In this document: positions 15,537 to 25,700 of the stretch, piece after piece
How the letters are laid out: each line of letters begins with the position of its first letter
Numbering within the stretch: the first letter of the stretch is position 1
Virus record (IMG/VR): IMGVR_UViG_3300030098_001785
Location: 1-38,717 of that record
Strand: one strand, 5' to 3'
Source: a virus
DNA length: 38,717 nucleotides
Position numbers and translations under genes: made by a program
The notes under the pieces: generated by a model
What the model saw: the letters and a program-made list of their open reading frames with translations, nothing else
Databases searched by the model: none
Told to the model about the DNA's origin: nothing

Positions 15537-15551
15537 TGTGAGTCTCCTAGA
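15537..15551 (-). promoter_or_regulatory. Reverse-strand copy of the early start-associated box
   Basis: TGTGAGTCTCCTAGA is the exact reverse complement of TCTAGGAGACTCACA, the 15-base leader immediately before the ATG at 35793. No ATG or plausible gene follows it on the minus strand. It lies between the capsid stop and the terminator stem. Confidence 0.6.
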
Positions 15552-15554
15552 CAC

Positions 15555-15596
15555 GGGGGTGGTCTCTCTACGAGGGGCCACCTCCTTTTCTTATTT
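15555..15596 (+). terminator. Intrinsic terminator after major capsid gene
   Basis: GGGGGTGGTCTCTC pairs with GAGGGGCCACCTCC (14 bp including G-U pairs) around a TAC loop, followed by TTTTCTTATTT. The position equals T7 T-phi and would lower expression of downstream tail genes relative to capsid. Confidence 0.9.
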
Positions 15597-15611
15597 AATA
15601 ACGGAGTGTGT

Positions 15612-16229
15612 ATGATGTCTACTTCTCGAACCTCAGAACTTGAGGCCGTCAACACCATTCTCTCTGCTGTCGGCGAGCCGCCGATTAACTCTCTCGACGA
15701 GCAGAAGAACGCTGACGCTGCTATCGCTCGTAACATTCTCAACGAGGTTAGCCGAGAGGTCCAGACCCACGGGTGGCATTTCAACACTCAACAGAAAGTC
15801 AAACTGTCGCCCAGTACCGACTCCCATATCGTTCTCGACGATAGCGTGGTCAGGGTGGACATTGAGAACATCGCCGGTGGAACCTATAACTCCACCGACA
15901 TTACTCAGCGTGGTAATAAACTATTCAACCGAACAGACAACACTTACGTATTCTCAAATGACGTAGAAGCCACTGTGATTTATCTCCTAGGTTGGGGGGA
16001 ACTCCCAGAGCCTGCTCGCCGTTTTGTTACGGTTCGTGCTGCTCGTATCTTCCAAGATCGTATGGTCGGCTCTCAGGCCCACCACGCATTCTCCCGCGAA
16101 GATGAGTCTAGGGCGAGGGCGCTGCTTAAGGAGTTTGAGGGGGAGACAGCGGACCATTCCATCTTTGATAACTACGATGTCTACCGCATCGTCAATCGTC
16201 CTGACGTTACTCGGGGAAGGAATTCTTAA
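15612..16229 (+). CDS. Tail tubular protein A / adaptor (T7 gp11-like)
   Basis: This protein of about 205 aa should form the gatekeeper ring below the portal. The N-terminal pattern ELEAVNTILSAVGEPPINSL, then ILNEVSREVQTHGWHFN, is typical of gp11. The following segment AARIFQDRMVGS is also family-like. ATG 15612 or 15615 follows ACGGAG at good spacing; a GTG at 15606 overlaps that site and is less likely. It precedes tail tube B, as in T7. Confidence 0.93.
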   Translation: MMSTSRTSELEAVNTILSAVGEPPINSLDEQKNADAAIARNILNEVSREVQTHGWHFNTQQKVKLSPSTDSHIVLDDSVVRVDIENIAGGTYNSTDITQRGNKLFNRTDNTYVFSNDVEATVIYLLGWGELPEPARRFVTVRAARIFQDRMVGSQAHHAFSREDESRARALLKEFEGETADHSIFDNYDVYRIVNRPDVTRGRNS

Positions 16230-18718
16230 TGCCTCTGATTTCAACCAGCATCCCCAACCTCAACGGGGGCGTCTCTCAGCAGCCTTCAGCACAGCGTCTT
16301 ACCAACCAGTGCGAGGCCCAAGAGAATGCCATTCCGATGGTGGTGGGCGGACTGATTAAAAGACCTCCTTCCAACCACGTATCCGAACTCAAGACCTATG
16401 GGACCGATGGGACTGACGGGGCCTCCTTAGATCTCAGCAACGCTTTCGTTCACACTGTGCAGAGAGACGCTTCTGAGAAATTTTTTATTACTCTCAAAGG
16501 TGACGACAACGTCTACATCAATGGGATCGACGGGTCGCCTAAAGAAGTTCATAAGAATTTCACCACTGTCGGATGCTTTAACTCATCGAACCCGAAGAAA
16601 GATTTCAGAGCAGTAACGGTTGGCGATACCACGTTTGTTTTGAATACAAGCCTTACGGTCTCGACAACTGGGACCACACCATCCTCAACCGCAACTTACG
16701 AGGCTTTGGTGTGGGTGCGATCAACTGGCGTTAAGTTCTCCATAACAGTAACTGCGGCTGGGAACGTGGGGGACTATGGTCCTCCGAGCGACACCAACCC
16801 TCCCTCAACATCAGATATTGCCGCCCATCTTGAATCAGACCTCGACGGTGGGAACACCGACGGACTCGGGGCGCTTACCGCCGAATCGAAAGGTAGCGTT
16901 CTATACATCACTAGGGCCGTAGACTTTGAGGTGACTGCTGAAGACTCTCTTGGGCAGAACGGCCACAAAGTAATCAAAGGCAAAGTGAATAAATTCTCCG
17001 ATCTCCCACCGATCGCTAAACACGGCATGATTGTAAAGGTAGAGGGGGACCCAGAAGAAGAGGTAGATGATTACTACGTCCAGTTTGAAGTAAATGACAG
17101 TGGGGCGAGTTCTGGGGATATGGGAACTGGCATCTGGGTGGAAGCCGCGAAACCCGGAATCGTTAAATCCTTCAACCATAACTCCATGCCTCACATTATC
17201 GTCCGCCAAGCCGATGGTAGTTATGTAGTAAAACCGGCTGACGGGCAGGATCCATCTACCGGGAATTACACTGGGACTGGGGCGGTGGATTGGTCGATAT
17301 ATAAATGGAGCGACCGGGAAGCAGGGAGCGACCTTACGAACCCCCTACCCTCATTCGTCGATCAAAAGATTACTGGGATGTCGTTCTTTAAAAATCGCCT
17401 CGCTTTTATTAGCGGCGAGAACTGCATTCTAAGCGAGACTGGATTTGTATTTAATTTCTTTAGGACCACCTCCACTTTTCTATTAGACACTGAAGTAATC
17501 GATGTCGGGGTGGGTGGTACGGAAGTCAATCTTCTAGGAACACTGGCCCCCTTTAGTGACAGGCTGATCCTATTCTCAGAAAGCACTCAGTTTGCTCTGC
17601 AAGGGGATGGGATCCTTTCCCCCAACACCGCGTCAATTACCGCTGTGACGAACTACGACGTACTCACAGACGTCACTCCGAAGCCTGCGGGCAGTGCGCT
17701 CTTCTTTGGATTCAACAGAGGATCCTTTAGCGGAGTCCGTGAATACTTCAAGACTAACGAGACTGATATCAACTTCGATGCTGTGGAGGTAACCTCTCAG
17801 GCTCCTAAATACATCGAAGGAGATATCAGGAAAATGGTGGTGTCTACCTCTGAGGATCTTGTAGTCGTCTTATCGCAGACCAAGGCGGGGGCTTCGTACA
17901 ACGCCACTAACAACCTGTTCGTCTATAAGTACTTCAACGGATCTGAAGGTCGAATCCAATCTGCTTGGTTTAAATTTACTTTCGACAACCTATCGATCTT
18001 AGACGTCGAGTTCATCGATCAGTCTCTATATATGATCGTCAAGAGAGGTTCTAAGACCTTCCTTGAACGTGTCGATATTCAAACAGGACTCGTGGACGAG
18101 GGAGCGGACTACACGACCCTCCTCGATCGCCGAGTAAAGATCACAGGGGATGGGGCGGAGTCTCCAGCCGCTGGATATACAATCACTCTTCCGTACGATA
18201 TTGTGGATGGAGACACGGTGCAGGTATGTGACTCTACGGGTGAGGTCAGAACCATCGCCTCCCAGACTGCAAATACGATCACTCTTGAAGAGGAATTCTC
18301 GGCTACTGAGGTGTTCTATGTCGGAACGTCATACACGATGAGGTATGAGTTGACCCCACCTGTCCTCAAGAGGCCCAAGCCCGGAGGAGGCACGGAGATG
18401 ATCGCTGTTGGGCGTCACCAACTTCGCTACATGACTGTTGTATTTGACGACACTGCATTCTTTAAGGTCCGCTTCAGTACTAAGGCTGGGGGCGGACAAT
18501 ACACAGACCCGGTTGAGTACCCATTTAGTGGGCGATACCTGTCTTCTGGAGGATTCCTCGGGGCTGTGCCCTCAGAAACTGGGGACTTCAGGTTCCCGAT
18601 GTTCTCTGAATCAGACACCGTAAAGATCGAGATCTTGAACGACTCTCCCCTGCCTAGTAACATCCAGTCACTGGAGTTTGAGGCGTTTTATACTTCCCGG
18701 TCACAGAGAGCCCAATGA
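16229..18718 (+). CDS. Tail tubular protein B / nozzle (T7 gp12-like)
   Basis: This 829-aa protein (T7 gp12 is 794 aa) would form the tail nozzle. The N-terminus (STSIPNLNGGVSQQPSAQRL, followed by NQCEAQENA) is the classic gp12 beginning. MSFFKNRLAFISGENCILSE and LILFSESTQFALQG are also conserved landmarks. The start overlaps the previous stop by one base, and the end overlaps gp13 by ATGA. Codon use and GC match the neighbouring genes. Confidence 0.95.
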   Translation: MPLISTSIPNLNGGVSQQPSAQRLTNQCEAQENAIPMVVGGLIKRPPSNHVSELKTYGTDGTDGASLDLSNAFVHTVQRDASEKFFITLKGDDNVYINGIDGSPKEVHKNFTTVGCFNSSNPKKDFRAVTVGDTTFVLNTSLTVSTTGTTPSSTATYEALVWVRSTGVKFSITVTAAGNVGDYGPPSDTNPPSTSDIAAHLESDLDGGNTDGLGALTAESKGSVLYITRAVDFEVTAEDSLGQNGHKVIKGKVNKFSDLPPIAKHGMIVKVEGDPEEEVDDYYVQFEVNDSGASSGDMGTGIWVEAAKPGIVKSFNHNSMPHIIVRQADGSYVVKPADGQDPSTGNYTGTGAVDWSIYKWSDREAGSDLTNPLPSFVDQKITGMSFFKNRLAFISGENCILSETGFVFNFFRTTSTFLLDTEVIDVGVGGTEVNLLGTLAPFSDRLILFSESTQFALQGDGILSPNTASITAVTNYDVLTDVTPKPAGSALFFGFNRGSFSGVREYFKTNETDINFDAVEVTSQAPKYIEGDIRKMVVSTSEDLVVVLSQTKAGASYNATNNLFVYKYFNGSEGRIQSAWFKFTFDNLSILDVEFIDQSLYMIVKRGSKTFLERVDIQTGLVDEGADYTTLLDRRVKITGDGAESPAAGYTITLPYDIVDGDTVQVCDSTGEVRTIASQTANTITLEEEFSATEVFYVGTSYTMRYELTPPVLKRPKPGGGTEMIAVGRHQLRYMTVVFDDTAFFKVRFSTKAGGGQYTDPVEYPFSGRYLSSGGFLGAVPSETGDFRFPMFSESDTVKIEILNDSPLPSNIQSLEFEAFYTSRSQRAQ

Positions 18719-19197
18719 CTTATATTAGGATATCTAAAGAGACTGACGTTGATTTCGTAGCCCCACGGCTGCGGGACGCAGATCGGAGAGAAGTAGAGGC
18801 GGCTGCAATTAGAACCCCACATGAAGCACTTATAAATGGTTTTAAATTGTCCAAGCCTCACTGCTACTCCGTCATTAATGATTTGGATCCTGAGGACCCC
18901 TACCCGATCGCTATGTTCGGGATCGTCCCGTTTAATATGGAGGGGGCGGTGGGGAGTGTCTGGCTCTTAGGAACCGACGACATCACTGATGTAGTCCCTA
19001 TAGGATTCTGCAAGGTAATTAAACGCTTCTTTAAGGAAGCGGTTAGACCGTACAGCATGGTCTGCAACGCGGTCGATAAAAGGAACGAAGTCCACATCAA
19101 GTGGATTAAATGGCTCGGATTTACATTTATTAGGGAGGTAAACCGAGGACCTGACAACATGCCGTTTTATGAATTTGCGAGGTTAAATCATGTGTGA
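18715..19197 (+). CDS. Internal virion protein A (T7 gp13-like, GNAT-like fold)
   Basis: This 160-aa protein lies in the gp13 position. Segments such as VAPRLRDADRREVEA, PIAMFGIVP and VHIKWIKWLGFTFI match the acetyltransferase-like small virion proteins of T7-like phages. An enzymatic role is not implied. It overlaps gp12 by 4 nt and gp14 by 8 nt. Confidence 0.85.
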   Translation: MTYIRISKETDVDFVAPRLRDADRREVEAAAIRTPHEALINGFKLSKPHCYSVINDLDPEDPYPIAMFGIVPFNMEGAVGSVWLLGTDDITDVVPIGFCKVIKRFFKEAVRPYSMVCNAVDKRNEVHIKWIKWLGFTFIREVNRGPDNMPFYEFARLNHV

Positions 19198-19969
19198 TCC
19201 AATATCAGCCACCCTTGGTGTAGTGACGGGGGGATTAGGAATTGCTCAGGCTGCCCAAGGATACGACGCTGCCGAGGATGCCGCCTACGCACAGCAGCGA
19301 GCCAACAGACGCCTTGCGATTTACAATAACGAACGGTATTTGAGAGCGGTCGATTACCAGCAGCGTCTCGGTGAATTCCAGAGCGATAACTACTACAAGA
19401 ACGCTGCGTCAATCAAAGAGGATTACAATCTAAAGATTGAGGCTCTCGCGGAGCAGACCGAGCAGATCCGAGTAAGGACTCTGAACGAGATTAGTAAGGC
19501 TTCTGAGTCGGCCGCTAGAGGGTCGTCTATGAGTCTTGCTAGGTCTTCTGAAACGGGCACTACCGGAAACTCGATGATGCTCCAGAGGCAGCAGTATGAT
19601 AGGGCGGAGGCGGAGTTCGCGAATATCTCTTTCAACAACCTCCAGAATATTTACAAGCAGAAGCAACGTGAAGCCATGTCGATTAGGGCGGCCAGTCAGA
19701 ACATGCTGAACAGGGCGATGCCTGCTCCTATGGCTCCTATTGATCCCCCGGCCCCCGTTCAGAACATCCCGCAGCCGTCAGCCGCTCCGTTCGTTCTTCA
19801 GGGTATTAGTGGAATACTCGGAGGCATCGGCGCTGGATTTAACTTGAATTCTATGATGGGCGCAAATCTGCCGGGAACAGGGGTTGGCGGAGGTAGTGGC
19901 GGGTCTTTCCCATTCTCTCCGTCCTACGGTAGTGATCCTAACTTTGTAGGGCCTCTCCCTGAAGATTGA
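19190..19969 (+). CDS. Internal virion protein B (T7 gp14-like)
   Basis: This 259-aa protein has an N-terminus (MCDPISATLGVVTGGLGIAQ) that is hydrophobic, followed by a long alanine/glutamine-rich helical, probably coiled-coil, region (about 25-160) and a Pro/Gly-rich end. Both the order and the architecture fit gp14, an ejected protein that inserts in the outer membrane during infection. Confidence 0.88.
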   Translation: MCDPISATLGVVTGGLGIAQAAQGYDAAEDAAYAQQRANRRLAIYNNERYLRAVDYQQRLGEFQSDNYYKNAASIKEDYNLKIEALAEQTEQIRVRTLNEISKASESAARGSSMSLARSSETGTTGNSMMLQRQQYDRAEAEFANISFNNLQNIYKQKQREAMSIRAASQNMLNRAMPAPMAPIDPPAPVQNIPQPSAAPFVLQGISGILGGIGAGFNLNSMMGANLPGTGVGGGSGGSFPFSPSYGSDPNFVGPLPED

Positions 19970-20008
19970 CTTCCGTCAGTAACCACAATTAAACAAGAGG
20001 ATTAATAA

Positions 20009-22687
20009 ATGGATCGATCAAACAGAGTACCGAGGGCTACCCCCGGAGTAACGGCTTCGCCTGTAGATACTGCCGTATTTGCGGGTCAAGAAGGCGCACC
20101 GGCCCAGCCCAATCCTCTTGCTAAACCTCAGTTTCAACCTAATATGTTTGACGCTGAAGAAGCGATGCGGATGCAGCGTGCTTTGGGGCAACTTTCAGAA
20201 AGTCTGGGAGGCGCTACATTCGCAATCGCCCGCAATGAGCAGATTATCGGTGGGCAATACGAGGAGTATGGGGAGCAGATGGGGGCGATCGCCGCCTACA
20301 TGAATAGTGAAGGAAGGGTGTTTACAGAGGCCCTTAGTCAAGAACAGATTGAAGCCCTCGACCACCCCCGCGCCCAACTCGGTATGGCTAGAGGCTCTGC
20401 GGGAGTCGCCGCAAGGGGCATGTACAAAGACCTCGAAGCAAATTTGGCGGGAATGCGTGTAGGAGATCACGCCAAAGACATCGGCCATTACGCCGCCGCA
20501 TTTGATGAGGCCCTTAATAAGATGGCGTATGACTATAGCGGTCCCCGGCCGGATCTCTTTAGGCAAGAACTGCTCACGGCTTCCCTCCCCCTTCGCGACC
20601 GTTGGGTGTCAGAGAACAGGGCTTGGATTAACACCCAACTTATTAAAGACTCCGAGAGTAATCTGGTCGCGGCCACCAACGATATTATGGAGGCTACATT
20701 CGGCAGTCGTAGAGACGTCACTGTTGAATCATCACTACACGACCCTAATAGCCTGAATCCGAACGAGGCGATTTTGGGCCGGATGGGACTCGCTAAAACC
20801 CAGAGGATCGTCGGGGTTTCTGACAAGGAACACTTCAATAGACGTGTAGAGGATGCCGCTGCTTCTCTTACGAAGATGATTGACTCCGAGCAGGGGGGAC
20901 TGATCTCTAGTTCTAATTTGAACGAGATTGTGGCGATGCAACTCATCGACCTTGCAAAGAGCAGTAGCGAACTTTCGGCTTTCGCAGAAGCAGTCCTATT
21001 GAAAACCGAGACTGGGCCTGAGGACTCACGAGCGAGCATACTTACGGGGCGCGCGAAAGATGAGTACCTTAAGAGTAAGGACACTATTAAATCCCGTCAG
21101 GTAACTGCAAATAAAGCATCCGCTAACAAACAGTTCAAAGAAATGATGGAGCAACAAAAGACGCACCTTGTTAACACCATGATCGGTCAGATGGAAAAAG
21201 ACCCCTCCATCGTCGGCACTGCTTTGTCCCGAAATATTCAGAGCGTACTACTCGGGGATAGGCAATCCACCACTCTTGAAAACGGTATTAGAGTGAAACT
21301 TCATGGAAGCGACACGCTTATATTCACTCCTCCTGAAGGAGGCGTAGCCGATGCTGAGGTCCATCTAAATCTCAGTAAGATGGCTGAGACGGCGAAAACT
21401 ATGACCCACGCTCGGGCGACTGAGCGGGCCATGCGTGCTAACCCCGCGGTGAGTAGGCTACAGGCGGAGGCGATTGCAACCGCCGAGACTGGGATCTCCA
21501 GTCCTCAAGTAAAAGACACTCTTCAGCGAGTCATTAATGTAACGAACCAATACAGGATGATGAGCCAGAACGACTCTAATTTCAATCCAATCAACGACGA
21601 GCAGTTCGAGGGGATCCGTCAGGCGGCAAGAGAATCCTATACCGCTTTTCTGACCCTCAGGGAAGCCGGAAGACTAGACACCCTTTCGCAGGATCAGGTT
21701 GAATTCTTCGACCTGTTCGATCTTCTAATGACAGACCCGAATCTCTCGCAATTTGGGGGAAATGTCGATAAGACCCTTGACCAGTTATCTAGGGTGAACA
21801 CGGCCGCCAGTAATTCATGGGATAATGAAGCGGCCAAGGCGCGAATTGGGTCTCACCCCTTTTCCCAAGATCCCGGCACGAACAATTTTGCCATGAATTA
21901 TGTCGAGCGGCTCGCGAAGGGCCTCCTCAATGTGGGGGCGGTGAACAGTACGGAAGAAGCGGTTGAAATTGCGATAGATTCTTGGAGTAAAAAGACCGTT
22001 GAAATGTCCAATGGAATTCGGGTCCTTGAGGAAGACGTTAAATTAAAGACCGAAAGGCCGGTGGTGCGGGAATATAACGAGGGGGACTGGGAACTTCTCT
22101 ACTTCGATGGGGTAAGAGGGCCAGTCGAGACCGCCGAGCAATTCATTAAGGCCGCCCCGGAACTCGCCGGTATCCTCTGGGACACATTAATGTCAAGACT
22201 CCCCGGCGGCGGCGACGTTGACGTCGATCCGACAGAGTTCGGAAGGAGACTTAAAGACACTGTGGTCGGCATCCAAACAAATTTACACCCCAGATTTGAA
22301 GAATTAAGCGATAGTCAAATTATGGACGGAGCGTTGGAAGTCCTGAAAACCGCCCCTCCTAGATGGTTTGCAGATAGCATCACTGTTGGGGAATACAAAT
22401 TTGAAGAATACTATTGGGTTCCTGTACGCGGAAGCCAAGGAAACTTCTTCCAACTCATGGGGAGGACCTCGATAGGCTCGACCGTTCCGATTCTAAACGA
22501 TAAAAATAAAGAGACTAAAGGGTACTCTCAGATGTGGAGCATCCTAGATATAACCACTTTATTCGCCGAGGGGAACGGATTTGAGTTGGTCGATGGCGAG
22601 TACCTTGAAGACACTTCACCTAAGCCTAAAACCCCCCACTGGGCGGACGACCTTGGTCCGGGTCCTATGGGCTCACTTGGTTACTGA
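20009..22687 (+). CDS. Internal virion protein C (T7 gp15-like)
   Basis: This 892-aa, largely helical protein (T7 gp15 is 747 aa) lies between gp14 and gp16. The mostly polar, alanine-rich sequence without membrane segments suits the ejectosome core protein that forms the periplasmic tunnel. RVPRATPGVTASPVDT near the start resembles gp15 openings in related phages. Assignment rests mainly on order, size and composition. GAGGA precedes the ATG. Confidence 0.85.
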   Translation: MDRSNRVPRATPGVTASPVDTAVFAGQEGAPAQPNPLAKPQFQPNMFDAEEAMRMQRALGQLSESLGGATFAIARNEQIIGGQYEEYGEQMGAIAAYMNSEGRVFTEALSQEQIEALDHPRAQLGMARGSAGVAARGMYKDLEANLAGMRVGDHAKDIGHYAAAFDEALNKMAYDYSGPRPDLFRQELLTASLPLRDRWVSENRAWINTQLIKDSESNLVAATNDIMEATFGSRRDVTVESSLHDPNSLNPNEAILGRMGLAKTQRIVGVSDKEHFNRRVEDAAASLTKMIDSEQGGLISSSNLNEIVAMQLIDLAKSSSELSAFAEAVLLKTETGPEDSRASILTGRAKDEYLKSKDTIKSRQVTANKASANKQFKEMMEQQKTHLVNTMIGQMEKDPSIVGTALSRNIQSVLLGDRQSTTLENGIRVKLHGSDTLIFTPPEGGVADAEVHLNLSKMAETAKTMTHARATERAMRANPAVSRLQAEAIATAETGISSPQVKDTLQRVINVTNQYRMMSQNDSNFNPINDEQFEGIRQAARESYTAFLTLREAGRLDTLSQDQVEFFDLFDLLMTDPNLSQFGGNVDKTLDQLSRVNTAASNSWDNEAAKARIGSHPFSQDPGTNNFAMNYVERLAKGLLNVGAVNSTEEAVEIAIDSWSKKTVEMSNGIRVLEEDVKLKTERPVVREYNEGDWELLYFDGVRGPVETAEQFIKAAPELAGILWDTLMSRLPGGGDVDVDPTEFGRRLKDTVVGIQTNLHPRFEELSDSQIMDGALEVLKTAPPRWFADSITVGEYKFEEYYWVPVRGSQGNFFQLMGRTSIGSTVPILNDKNKETKGYSQMWSILDITTLFAEGNGFELVDGEYLEDTSPKPKTPHWADDLGPGPMGSLGY

Positions 22688-22703
22688 TTGAGGAGTAATA
22701 CAT

Positions 22704-25700
22704 ATGACAAATAACGTCTTCGATATTACTTCTCCAGAATATGTGGAGCCCACCCCCTCAACCCTGTTCCATACCGTTGAGACCCCACGGGATCGCTCAA
22801 TGAGAGAACTCTCTCTTGAGTATGCGTTTCGACCGAATATGGACATCGGCTTTGGAGGCAAGATATATAACGCCTTCGCGAATGAAACTGTTATCGGAGA
22901 GGTGCTTAGGGAACTCTCTGCCCCCAACTACAGAGACACCGGGTACGTCGTCACAAAGGAAGATATTGAGAAATACGCTGGAGATATCGATCCGGCAGCA
23001 GCGGCCCGCGCAGCAGCATCTTCAAATTCCTTTGGGGAGTTCCTATACGAAACCGATGAGATCCGTCTGACGGAGAAAAGGCGAAAGGAATTATATTCCG
23101 GTGGAGCACTCGGGTTTACTACGGGCCTCGGACTGACCGTACTCGCCGCAGGTGGAGAGGCTGTTGCTCTGTCTATTCTTGCAGGAGCAGTCGGAGGACC
23201 GGCAGGGGCGGCGGCTGGAGCGGGGAATGCTATTAACAGGATGACCCGTATTAAGGGGATGCTGAAAGGTATGGGCCTTGCGGCCGCCATCGATGTACCT
23301 CTTGAGACAACCAGATACGCCCTCGATAAGACTCTTCGCCCCACGGATCTGATGATTGCTCTTGGAGCATCCGCCGGTATAACTGGCGCGATCGGAGCCT
23401 ATAAGCCCCACCTCTTCCTCCCAGAACTCCAGAAGGCTTCAGATGTCGCTACTAAACGAGCGGCTGCTAGTGCCCTCAGGGAAGCAGGGGATGAGGAAGC
23501 AGCGGAGGCGATCGAGAAGACGATCTCAATGTCTGTCCGAGTAGTAGATCCTGAGGACGGCCTTGAAGACCTTATTGATCTAAAAGGAGCCGAACTCTTC
23601 GCAGAAGCGAGGCGTCTTGGGGTACAGACTCATCGCGTAAACGATAAAGGCCGCAAAGTATTTCGGACCCAAGACGATATCCGTAAGGATATCCTCGTCG
23701 CAAGGGCTCCAGAGAGCGAAGTTCCAATCGTATCTGAGAAGAAAGCCCTGTTCGCGATGGCGAAAGAAAAGGGCGTTGAAACTACGCGAGTCACAGAGTC
23801 CGGCCGAAAGGTCCCGAGGAAGGCTCAGGATGTCAGGGACGACCTGATCAAGATCGCTAGGAAAGAGAAGAAGACTGCGACCCCCGAACAGGTGAGGAAG
23901 CAGGCTCTTCGGGATACTGAAGGACTGGGACGTAAAGCCCTCGTACGAATGGCGAAGAAGATTGGAGCAAGGTCTACTGGATCTGCTGAAACAATCCGAG
24001 CATCAATCGTGGCGACCCGTGTCAACATCGCGAAGACGGGCAAGAAGACGAGCCTAGACGTCCCGAAGAAACTACCAAAAGGTCTCAAGAAGACTGTATC
24101 CCACAAGGGGGGAAAGATTCAACTCAAGGGGAGTTTCGAGAAATTACTCTGGAAACTGGGAACAACAAAAGATAAAGGATCCGACGTCGCGTCTGAAATC
24201 CGAAGGATCCTTAAAGAACGCGGATTTGAAGATCCTGACGCCATCGCTAAGGACTTCGTAAAGAAGGCTCGGGCCGCAAAGAAGACCGAAGGTAAAGTCT
24301 TCGTCGCTGATGCGGAGAAGATGGATCTGCCCGGTGCGAGACTGGAACTTGAGGACGGCACGGTCGTGACCGGGTTTACTCGACAGACGGAGATGGAGAC
24401 CAAGGTTGACTCTGACATTCTCGGAGAGGACGCAGATCGGGTAATCACTTTGAACGGCAAACCGATTGCCGAGGGACCTGCTGAGTACGTCGATGAAGTC
24501 GCTTATATGGAAACACAGGACCCCGGCTTTATGACCATCACGGGGCATAATCAGGGGACACGAGAAACGATCGCGAGAATAATTGAGACGTTCCCGGCAG
24601 ACGTTGCGGGACTTAAATGGCTTTACAACATCTTTGCCCCCGTTACTGTGAGGTTCCTCAGAAGTAAGAGTTCGGACGTACGAAAGTTTGCCCAAGAGTT
24701 CTTGGAGAACCCTCGATCAGCGACATCCAACGTGACTACGCGTGCCCGGATCGCTTATGAGAATCATTACGGAACTCTTAGACAGTCAATAAACGCAGCC
24801 CGAAAAGAAGCCCACGAAGCCGGTTCAAAACTAACGGACCTTGAGATCCTAAGAGCAGTCCGGTCGGGGGAGGAATTTGATGGCCCTCTCGGAACCGCCG
24901 TCAATGCTGTACGGAAATATCACAGAGACGTCAAGGCGTATGGAGCAAAACGAGGACTCGCCCTCGACTCCATCCCAGATGATGGAAGGTACGTTACTCG
25001 TTCCTACAACCACTCCGCCTTTACTAAGATCATCAATGATCTAGGCGAGAATGGACGGGAAGAAGTTGAAGAGGTATTTACTCAGGCCATCCTAAAGCAT
25101 TCAGATGCGGAGGAGATGGGAGTAACGGAAGCGAAGGCGAGGGCCGCCGCGAAGCGTATTGTTGATTGGGGATCTAACCCGAGACAAGTACTCGACGTAA
25201 AAGAGACGCGTACCCGACTTGACGTCATCCGAAAAGAACTTATTGACGACGGCATTCCGGAGGAGGAAGTCGATTCCTTTATGGAATTGATCGTTCCAAA
25301 GTTGGATACGGAGCCGCATCTCTCAGTCGCTAAACGTCGTATTGCTCTGGATGAAAACTTCTCAGTAACAGTCAACGGCAAGACACTCCACATTGATGAG
25401 TTCTTCAATAACAATCTGCTGGAACTGACGGGTCGGTACGGTCAGCGAGTCATTGGCGGGGCTGAAATTCGAGTAGGACTTCAAAACGCTTACGGCAACC
25501 CCGACATGACGCGAGCCGACCTGCTATCTCGACTCACTAGGTCTGAGGGCGTGGACGCAGGGGAAGCGAAGTTTGTTGAAAGGGCTGTCGACCACGCGTA
25601 CAAGGGACTCGCTGGGATGCCTCTCTACGGAAATAGGGAGGGAATGAAGTGGATCATGGGCGCTCAAGCATTCGGTCAGGCCACTATTGGAATGACCCTC

